Below the pieces are notes generated by a model that was given only the letters and a program-made list of their open reading frames with translations, did not search any database and had not been told where the DNA came from. A program made the translations under genes and the position numbers. This document shows positions 12,035 to 18,608 of a stretch of 18,608 bases of DNA, one piece after another. Origin of the DNA: Haplosporangium gracile (lineage: Eukaryota > Mortierellomycota > Mortierellomycetes > Mortierellales > Mortierellaceae); contig JAAAUF010000834.1 of the NCBI GenBank assembly GCA_015499985.1, positions 1-18,608 on the forward strand, given 5' to 3'. The stretch's first letter is position 1; the number at the start of each line of letters is the position of its first letter.

Positions 12035-12703
12035 CAGGTGAGTGTTGAGAAGAAAAGCGCAAAAATTTGTTTGCGCTCACAAAAAATGGATTGAGTGAAT
12101 TTCACTTTCTTCTATTCGCATGGGGCAATTCAACTTCGCACGCCGCACTCGGTTCTGAGATAGTTGTTGCTCCACATCGGGCAAAATTTCATATCGTCGT
12201 GTATGTGGATACATACCAAAAAAAACATACGTGTGATGTTCCCCCACTTACCCTGAAATATTTAATCTACACTTGGCTTTCGCACACTAGCATGCTCCCA
12301 TGTTGTTGGTTGCCAAACATCACGACAACAAATATGCCGCGCTATTTGCTTCTATGTTTATGCCACGTTGTTCCTCGCTGTTTTGTTTTTGTTTGACAAG
12401 CTCCCCGAACGCGCATAGCGTCGCGTTGTTACCTTTTTTTCACCTCGAAGAACATTAATCCCCTTCTCCTGAGAACATCTTTTTAAACTGACAAACAAAA
12501 AAAGGATCAAAGGGTGCGAAAAGCACTTCGTATCGCACTAAGCACGAAAAGATGCTAGACACAAACATCGGCGCCCATTGTTTTTTCATTGCGCTGTAGT
12601 TGATTTTTTTTTCCTGCTTGTTTGGTTTTGTTCTACCTACGATTCTTGTTTGAATGAGGGAATGAAATGCACTGGAGAAATAACAATGTCTTTCTAAAGT
12701 GAA

Positions 12704-12717
12704 CCCCCCCCCCCCCC
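12704..12717. repeat. C-tract (C14)
   Basis: Fourteen consecutive C on the + strand, so the G-rich strand is opposite to that of the tract at 12016. It sits about 80 bp upstream of an orphan TATA-like site. Confidence 0.9.
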
Positions 12718-12798
12718 GCATTGACGACAAATGGCACTGTGCGCCACTTCACCCGCTGGCAAAAGCGTCTTCCCCCCTCCCCTTCGCCTCCAAAAACA

Positions 12799-12806
12799 TA
12801 TAAATA
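12799..12806 (+). promoter_or_regulatory. Orphan TATA-like box
   Basis: TATAAATA follows a CT-rich segment, like the ML-gene promoter layout, but no recognisable + strand gene follows. Possible outcomes are a non-coding transcript, a gene too degraded or too short to see, or chance. Confidence 0.3.
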
Positions 12807-13639
12807 GAGGTGGAGTATAGGGCAGGAAGGAAAAAAAATGCTTAGCCTTTGTTGCTCTGACTGAAGGAGGAATGCTGTTTCTGCGCGGTGTGACTGGAAA
12901 AATCAACATGATATGAATCACGCTAATAACTTTATTCCTCCACAGATCACTCAAAAACAAAATAACTTTACCAGCAAACGATGGTGTTGCCAACTTTTTC
13001 TCGCATTTTCTGTCACTCTCAGACTCTCATACGCATTCCTTTTTTTTTTTCTCGCTATAACCTCGGAATAGGAGTCAATTTTAATTCAGAATGTATGCCT
13101 TTTACTATGTTCTGATATTCTTTGTCAAAGGGTTCCTGAGTTTTCAGCAACCTATTCAAATGAGATATAGCCCTATCCCCTCCTTCGTTTGTAGTCCTCC
13201 ACAGGTCCCAATTTTTTGCAATTTTTACCTTCTTTTTTGACTCTCTTGCGATTGCTCGAAATACTGTAATGTTACCTCCCCCTATATTCCTAAGCTAGCA
13301 TGATGAACAATAAAAAGGACTACCAGCCCATGCGAATGGTCCAAGAAGAGGATTAATGACGAGGAAGACCACTTGGAGTTGTGTGGGTTGTGAAGTGCCA
13401 TTGTGTTTGACTCCTAATCGCAATTGTTTCTCTCTCTATCACTCCAACAAATAAACATTACTTTTACATTGCTTTGGTATAGAAGATTTGGGACCCAAAA
13501 AGATCTTAAAATTTTTAAACAAGCTCCGATGGAGGAGGGGATAATAGGGCTCTTGAGAAAAAGATTGGACTGATGCAGCTTAGCTTCCACAAGAACATGT
13601 ATTTACTTGACGATAAAATCAGCTGAAGTAAGATTTACT

Positions 13640-13745
13640 GAAGGAACTCGAGGTTTTGGGGTAGTTAAAGTTCGGGGGCTGGAGGTTGTTTAGGCTGAGG
13701 GTTTTTGAGATGATTGAAGTTTAAGGTAATGAGGTTTTGGCAGAC
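13640..13745. repeat. GT-rich patch with repeated GAGGTTTTGG
   Basis: The 10-mer GAGGTTTTGG occurs at 13650-13659 and 13731-13740. The bases between are G/T-rich with short related segments (ggaggttg, gagggttttt), unlike the flanks. It may be a degenerate tandem repeat. No function is assigned. Confidence 0.4.
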
Positions 13746-13903
13746 TTGACTCGGAATCGCAATAAAAGGTAGACGATAGTCTTGAACTCGGTGTTCTGCC
13801 TCTCTCTCTCTCGCTCGCTCTCCTTTCCATCTACTTTAGACTCTCATGCAGTATCAAGAGCGAAAGAATAAAAAAAAGTTTAGGAGTTACAGCTGACCTA
13901 ACG

Positions 13904-13922
13904 AGGAAAGCCTCGCTTTCCT
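13904..13922. repeat. Short perfect hairpin
   Basis: AGGAAAGC-CTC-GCTTTCCT: an 8-bp perfect stem with a three-base loop. An alternative 5-bp stem (CGAGG/CCTCG) overlaps it. It lies about 100 bp from the coding-like fragment ending at 14024. No terminator or structural RNA role is established. Confidence 0.6.
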
Positions 13923-14023
13923 TTCACAATATCCCTTCATTTTCGGACTTTTTTTTTTGTGATCCATCTCCTTGCCGTTTTTTTGTCGAGCGATCCACGC
14001 AAGCTTTAATACATCTGCATTTC

Positions 14024-14169
14024 TCACGCCTTCTTATTCTTTTGGATGCCAGATAACGCTGCTGCTATGCTCGAGAGATTGGCTGTGATATTAGTATTAT
14101 CCAAGTCATCCAATCCGGTACGTAAGGTAGAGGTCATTTTCGATACAGTTAAACATAACGCCTCGATGT
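14024..14169 (-). CDS. Unassigned coding-like terminal exon
   Basis: I do not recognise the product. A T-rich tract and AG (GTGGGCAG) on the minus strand precede 48 codons reading D-I-E-A-L-C-L-T-V-S-K-M to A-L-S-G-I-Q-K-N-K-K-A and TGA at 14026-14024. The composition is that of a helical soluble protein with a basic tail: leucine-spaced, few Phe or Cys, no low complexity. The open frame continues upstream to 14305 but that part is T-rich and looks intronic. A second coding-like fragment lies on the same strand at about 14443-14580. Both lie just downstream of the transposase remnant, so they could be exons of a host gene split by the insertion, or a tail of the element. A short coiled-coil subunit is possible but no family is claimed. 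Confidence 0.28.
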
Positions 14170-14442
14170 CTGCCCACAATTTGTCGATCGAACAAAAAAA
14201 AAAGTATATATTCAAGGGCGAAAAAACAGCTGATGTTAAAAGAAATGAACGTTGTTGCGTGCGAGGTGGGAAACAAAAGATGAATCGCGGGTAAGTTGGA
14301 GTCACTAATTAGTTAATCACGAAAATAACGTTCCAACAGCTATTGACGGTGGAAACACAGAAATGGCTGGGCTCAAGAGGGAACTACACCCACATCACTA
14401 TGTTCCCTACAAAAGGGGTGTGCATTAAAGATGAGACTGTAG

Positions 14443-14542
14443 TTAGGCGCCCATGCTATGTACAACTCCATCCTTTGCTTCTGCCTTCTGGGCCGCAAAG
14501 TAAGTTACAACATGCCCAACAAAGCCTACAGTCTGCTTCAAT
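14443..14542 (-). CDS. Unassigned coding-like fragment with strong acceptor
   Basis: On the minus strand, TTTTCCTATCAG is a good 3' splice site. The following frame reads L-K-Q-T-V-G-F-V-G-H-V-V-T-Y-F-A-A-Q-K-A and ends shortly after at TAA at 14445-14443. A GTAACT donor lies inside (after G-H-V), so a 36-nt internal exon is an alternative. No family is recognised. It may belong with the coding-like fragment at 14024-14169, but no joined model is clearly better than others. Confidence 0.2.
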
Positions 14543-14607
14543 TCTGATAGGAAAATTGAAGTATTTCCATTAAATTGAAATATATTAAGGGTGCTATTCA
14601 ATCGGGT

Positions 14608-16510
14608 TTATTTCTGCTTGGAAATACGGATCATCTCTCGTGCTGTTTTTCGGTGGCTCGCAACCGCACCCCCAAGCATCTCGACCACCTTAGTCGCCAA
14701 ACGGTCTCCTACATACTCGGACTTGAATAACTCAACAGCATCAGGCTCGAGGGAAGAGCTCCTGTCTCGCGGGCCGTACCTCTCAGTGATCTTATTGTGC
14801 ACCTTCTGCTTGATCTCCTCTGCCATATCTTGTGCGTCCTTTTGGTTCTTGTCGAGGAAAAACTAAATCCTGTCTCCGTCCATGACCGAAGCAATCAAGC
14901 GCACATATCGCCCTTTGACCCGACTTGCGTCAGTGTCTGCCACAGGCGGACGCAGTGGTGTTTGCTCCCCCACGTCCAACGGTTCCCGCCCCAGCCTGTC
15001 AACTTGCGCCTTTGAGAGGACACCCGCTTTGCAAAAACAGTGCCTCACTGTTGCAGCCTTGACATGAGACCACGCGTATGGAATAAGCGACCATGCCTCG
15101 CCGTTGGTAATTTTCCTTCCGGTGGCGTACTATTGCGTAACTGATTTATTGCTCAGCCTCTCGAGGTATTGTCGTTTGAATACACCGATTATCCCTTGAT
15201 CCAAAGGTTGGATGACGGATGTTGAATTGGGTGGCAGGCGCTCAATCTGAAGATGTTTCCAAGTCTCTCCTGTAAGTGGATTCTCTGCGCTGGGCTTGCC
15301 GTGCGCTCCACATGAGTCGAAGAACAGAAGGCTTCTTTTAGTGAGTGTGTCGTGTCATCGAAAGAATGAAGCCAGTCCTTGAATAGAGCTTGGGTCATGT
15401 ATCCATTTCCATGCCTTAACAAAATGATAGGAATCTCAGGGCATGGTTGGATACCTCGAGCAAGATGCGCGCCTAGATTAACAAGTAAATATACAAAATC
15501 ATTAATTTCTTTTTTTTTTCTCTAGAACAATGACCCGGCGTGTTTGAAGACTTGCCTATGACAAGGGGTCTCAGAGCCTCTACCGTTGCTGCTCGGGCAA
15601 GCGAAGATCCAGAGGCGTTGACACAGAAGAGAATCGACACGCAAGATTCTCCTCGCTCTGGTTTGGCACCACTCACAAACTCCTCCGTAGTGTACGAGTG
15701 CGTGGAAAGCTCATTGAGATACATGCCAGTCTCATCGCAGTTGTAGATGTCGTCGGGTTCGAAGTTAGAGCATATGTTGCGGATTTTGTCCATCCTTTCT
15801 GCAATGGCGTCCTTGTCGACAGATCCCGCTTCTCCATTGAGACTGCAGTAGGCGACACCGTACTCTTGCGTCATCCTCGAGCGCACGACGTCGTGAAAGA
15901 GATTGAACGGCCATGAGAGATATCGTCGAAGTCACAAATTTCATCCATCAGAATGTGAAGAACGGAACCGGCTGCGGCCTCGAGCTGAAGACCACTGACA
16001 ACGAACGCCATTGTTCTTTCGAACCTCCAGTAGCCACTCGTAGACGGCCTTGTTCATTATGTGTCGTATTAGGTCAGCTGGACTTATTGAGAGCGTGAGT
16101 TTGTTGCCTCGACCATGCGCCACATCAAACTTGATCCTGTCGAAGTCATTGTCCCACTTTGTGATCGACAGTCTGTGGACGAGGCGGTGTATAAACTGGT
16201 GAAAATTGGAGGCATTAACCTTTGCGTTCGTCCTCTTGAAGTGGCGAAAGATCTTGACCAACTCCATCCGACTCCTTAGAGAAAATCCAGCACCTCTCTT
16301 AGATTTCGGCCTGGCAGGATTTTGAGGTTGTTGTTCGTCAGTGCCAGCCCGAGCCTTGGCTAACAATGGGTAGTACTCGAGCGTCTGCGCTTTCTCCGGT
16401 TGTGCTGAGGTACCATTCTGCAGCTGGTTGAATGTGGACGTTATGTCCAAGAGAGGAGAGTTTTGCGAGCGTGTACCGATACTGGCACGGGGTCCGTTGT
16501 GTTTTGACAT
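14608..16510 (-). pseudogene. Degenerate pogo/Tigger-type DDE transposase
   Basis: Remnant of a cut-and-paste transposase (Tc1/mariner superfamily, pogo/Tigger-like). From the N-terminus: residues 1-165 open from ATG 16510; then a DNA-binding-like segment (V-V-S-G-L-Q-L-E-A-A-A) in another frame at about 15995-15905; W-P-F-N-L-F-H-D leading to D-D-I-Y-N-C-D-E-T-G-M (first catalytic D) and R-P-L-V-I-G-K-S; a 62-nt intron-like gap (15534-15473); G-N-G-Y-M-T-Q-A-L-F-K-D-W-L; a frameshift near 15340; L-L-F-F-D-S-C-G-A-H-G (second D); L-P-P-N-S-T-S-V-I-Q-P-L-D-Q-G-I-I (third D); an in-frame TAG at 15132-15130; a W-S-H-V-K-A-A-T-V-R-H-C-F segment typical of the family; TAG at 14865-14863; then a charged tail ending at TAA 14608. 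All catalytic motifs survive, but three frameshifts and two stops make it non-functional as written. I could not identify terminal inverted repeats or a TA duplication. Confidence 0.88.
15473..15534 (-). other. 62-nt intron-like segment in the transposase remnant
   Basis: On the minus strand the segment begins GTCATT, contains an A-run and TTAAT motifs and ends AATCTAG. Its removal joins S-S-N-T-P-G to A-H-L-A-R-G in frame; without removal the frame breaks. GTCA is a weak donor. An alternative is an insertion or indel during decay. Confidence 0.45.
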
Positions 16511-16995
16511 ATTGGATAGTGTAAGGAAGTTAAAGGAGAAGGTGATGTGTACAAGGACATACTATTGCTGATGAAGATATGAGGCAAAATCTGCAAGGAT
16601 ATAAGATAAGGTCACCAAACTGAATAACACTCCAATCCACTGAAGATCCCACGTTTCAAGATATTTCAGCAAAATGGAGTGTGATCAAAATCTGTTGACT
16701 TTTAACGGGTACTTATCTACTGAGCCATGACGGCCAATCATGATTTAATTGCCGATTCAATAGTCGCCATTGGCCATCTGCCTCTCAATCGCGCAACATT
16801 TTGTTTTGTCGCCGATTCGTTTTCCTTGGCGGTATCTGTTGAGCATCATTTTAATAAGCGTTTCTAAATTGTGTACATCCAGCCGATCACTCGCCGAGCA
16901 TTATTTTCAAAAGAACTCTGGTATTTTGCACTAGATGATATGTGATTCAGGCCAATGCTATGACTTAAGGAGTTTAAGTATTGAGGTGACTTTAG
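16511..16995. other. Between transposase and LRR remnants; no gene seen
   Basis: Nothing coding is recognised. If the transposase had a terminal inverted repeat on this side it should lie here, but no convincing partner was found on the far side. The motif GCCGATTC occurs twice, at about 16751 and 16812, near a small CGCC-GGCG dyad. Confidence 0.45.
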
Positions 16996-17627
16996 CTATT
17001 TATCAAACGCCCCGATGGTCGCAGCCGAGTTGGACTTAAGTGCCTCAGCCAGTGCCTTTTGAGTCCCATTGTCTTTGATCGAGTTGCTCGGCAAGTCCAA
17101 AGTGGTCAGAGTTGATCTCAAGTGCCTCAACCAGCGCCTGAGCTCCATTGTCTCCGATCGAGTTGTGTCCCAATTCCAAAATGGTCAGAGTCGAGTTGAT
17201 CTCGAGTGCCTCAGCCAGCGCCTGAGCCCCGTTTTCTTTGATCGAGTTGAATTGCAAGTCAAAAGTGGTCAGAGTCGAGTTGATCTCGAGTGCCTCAACC
17301 AGCGCCCCAGAAGTCTAAAGTGGTCAGAGTCGAGTTAATTATGACACTAAAAACTGTCTTGTCTCGTGCAAGTGTCGATGATAGTTTTTCATAGGCACAG
17401 CTCTGAATCTTCAGATGGCGTATAAGGTGTTTGTTTTTCTCAACAGATTCCATGCTGAGCCCATGTTTCGACAAGACGATAAAGTTGTAAAGTGGAGGTG
17501 TGAAAGAGTCGTTCCAATCCTGACTCACACGCGCACAGATCGCGAGATCTTTGAGGCCAAGGCTGCTGGCAATGACTGAGCGAATCTCATGTAGGTCGAG
17601 GGGATGTGTCCGGAACATCTTAGTCAT
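16996..17627 (-). pseudogene. Broken F-box/leucine-rich-repeat protein gene
   Basis: F-box proteins recruit substrates to SCF ubiquitin ligases, and LRRs bind the substrate. ATG at 17627 opens H-P-L-D-L-H-E-I-R-S-V-I-A-S-S-L followed by C-A-R-V-S-Q-D-W-N-D-S-F-x-P-P-L-Y, a pattern typical of fungal F-box-like N-termini (residues about 8-48). After a 45-residue linker come 28-residue ribonuclease-inhibitor/NLR-type repeats (for example L-x-x-N-S-I-G-D-N-G-A-Q-A-L-V-E-A-L). One repeat (17270-17324) is 29 nt short and another (17107-17185) is 5 nt short relative to the 84-nt unit, so the repeats use three frames in turn, ending at TAG 16998-16996. The first frame stops at 17295, leaving 110 residues. 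Either a pseudogene or a collapsed-repeat assembly artefact. The repeat region is short: about four units where relatives carry many. Confidence 0.8.
17020..17324 (-). repeat. Tandem 84-bp LRR-coding repeats
   Basis: Four consecutive units bounded at 17020, 17107, 17186, 17270 and 17325, with lengths 87, 79, 84 and 55 bp. Units share long identical stretches (for example GTGCCTCA followed by A or G, then CCAGCGCC), so the similarity is at DNA level and not only protein level. Confidence 0.85.
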
Positions 17628-18060
17628 AACACTGCAGAACGTGACCGTGACGGGGATGATGACGAGTAGAGTGATGTTGGGTCACAGGAAGGTGCGATAA
17701 CCAAGGAGGAATGAGGAAAAGAAGGGGGTAAAGAGGAAGGAACAAAATGAAGAGGATGAGCAAGACGATAGTGGTGTTGTAAAGTGGTTACTGACGTGGA
17801 TAAAGATATGAAGGATGACAGACACTAATTATAATAGCAACAGAGCAAGAGAGTGTGAATGGGGGAATGAGCAAGAGGAGGAAGAAAGAGAGAGACAAGA
17901 GTACAAGGGGAAAGTAGAGGAGGCTAGAAAATGATCCCGTTTTATGGTACAAGACGAGAGGGGTATTTATACTAATACATTGAAGGGTCGGAGGCATGAT
18001 AAGTAGAGACGCGATTGTGGGGGCATAATAAATGGAGGCGAAGCAGAAGAACATTCTCTA
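17628..18060 (-). promoter_or_regulatory. Promoter and CT-rich leader of the F-box gene
   Basis: The minus strand is CT-rich over about 17690-17930 with a TATA box at 17971-17964, the same layout as the ML-gene promoter. An 88-codon open frame across it is a low-complexity artefact. Confidence 0.5.
17964..17971 (-). promoter_or_regulatory. TATA box, F-box gene
   Basis: The minus strand reads TATAAATA followed by CCCCTCTCG. It lies about 340 bp upstream of the F-box ATG, so the leader would be about 300 nt, or shorter after splicing. Confidence 0.5.
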
Positions 18061-18608
18061 ATAGTAGGCATGACGTATAGCTCATGCAATTCATACGATT
18101 AACCGGCCGGCTTGTGGCAGCCAAACATTTATAGCGACGTTGCATTTCGATCCTTCAATGTCGGCTCTTCCTATCATACTGAAGCAGAACTCAGTAAGCG
18201 TTGGATTGTTCACCTATTAAGAGGGAACAAGACCTGAGGTTCAGATGAAATGTTGTTGCAATAGTAATCGAACTTACAGTCATTGCATTAATTGATTCAA
18301 TAAATTCAAGATTTGGAAATGAATGAACTTTGTTGTCTCTCATTGCAAACTAATATCTCCAGTGTTACAATATTAGATTCTGATCATCGTGTCATTGTCA
18401 TCCTGCAATTAAGAAGTTGATCATGGCATGGAATTCAGATTAGTTCATTGCTAAACCCCATTGAATCAAATTTCTGTAAAATTAACTATTTCGCACTATT
18501 CCCATGATAAATATTTACATAGGTTTTAGTGCGCAAGTCGACTTTTTTTCATCATTATCCCTTACTTCGTTTTTGCGACAAATTTGTTGGTTAGTTTGCA
18601 AACATGGA
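18061..18608. other. AT-rich right-hand edge; no gene seen
   Basis: No gene is recognised. The stretch includes a 7-bp inverted repeat CTAATAT/ATATTAG at about 18350-18376 and a second, CGCACTA/TAGTGCG, at 18492-18498 and 18527-18533. Both are short enough to be chance. Confidence 0.5.

Larger units (their letters stand above)
11896..13600. other. Intergenic; no gene recognised
   Basis: No gene is supported. The stretch holds a G-run at 12016-12034, a C-run at 12704-12717, an orphan TATA-like site at 12799 and several A/T homopolymers. Open frames such as those across 12067-12396 and 12694-12993 have no motif and no codon bias. Confidence 0.55.

Noticed and set aside
14500..18200. Similarity of GAAGCAGA words at about 14540 (minus strand) and 18181 (+ strand) as possible transposon ends
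   Set aside because: The match breaks down after eight bases, and the far side lies beyond the F-box gene, so it does not fit terminal inverted repeats.

Overview
The window looks like nuclear DNA of an early-diverging filamentous fungus, most likely Mortierellomycotina (inference). The evidence is spliceosomal introns of about 110-440 nt with GTAAG-type donors, CT-rich promoters and leaders, an F-box protein with 28-residue NLR-type leucine-rich repeats, and a small secreted ML-domain protein. There are no bacterial-style operons, rRNA, convincing tRNA or CRISPR arrays. Exon boundaries below were set by hand from splice signals and reading-frame continuity.

Layout, left to right. (1) Positions 44-352 hold two candidate 3'-terminal exons of a + strand gene cut off by the window edge. 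(2) Positions 1098-3290 (-) hold a complete seven-exon Rab7/Ypt7 GTPase gene that rebuilds to 204 residues ending in CAC. (3) Positions 3646-4965 (-) hold a 439-residue protein whose two ends match the two halves of the putative glycolipid-binding family (DUF1089-type), split by a low-complexity insert of about 180 residues; a 421-nt 5'-leader intron is likely. (4) Positions 5390-11118 form a long, apparently gene-free divergent region with low-complexity tracts, a minus-strand TATA box near 5873 and a plus-strand TATA box at 11014. (5) Positions 11119-11726 (+) hold a two-exon secreted ML-domain lipid-binding protein of 149 residues. (6) Positions 11727-14023 hold no recognised gene, but do hold a G-tract and C-tract pair, an orphan TATA box, a GT-rich repeat-like patch and a short hairpin. 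(7) Positions 14024-14580 hold unassigned coding-like fragments on the minus strand. (8) Positions 14608-16510 (-) hold a decayed pogo/Tigger-type DDE transposase with several frameshifts and two in-frame TAG stops. (9) Positions 16996-17627 (-) hold a broken F-box/LRR gene whose 84-bp repeats run through all three reading frames. (10) Positions 17628-18608 hold the promoter of that gene and AT-rich sequence.

The left two thirds is ordinary housekeeping and accessory genome. Ypt7 acts in vacuolar and late endosomal fusion, and the other two intact genes are likely lipid-binding proteins, though nothing shows they work together. The right third (about 13.6-18.6 kb) is a decaying accessory zone. 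I found no convincing evidence for a wholly new biological system. The most useful leads are the split glycolipid-binding domain, the stop codon that overlaps the last ypt7 donor site, the unexplained 6-kb divergent region and the decayed transposase/LRR block.
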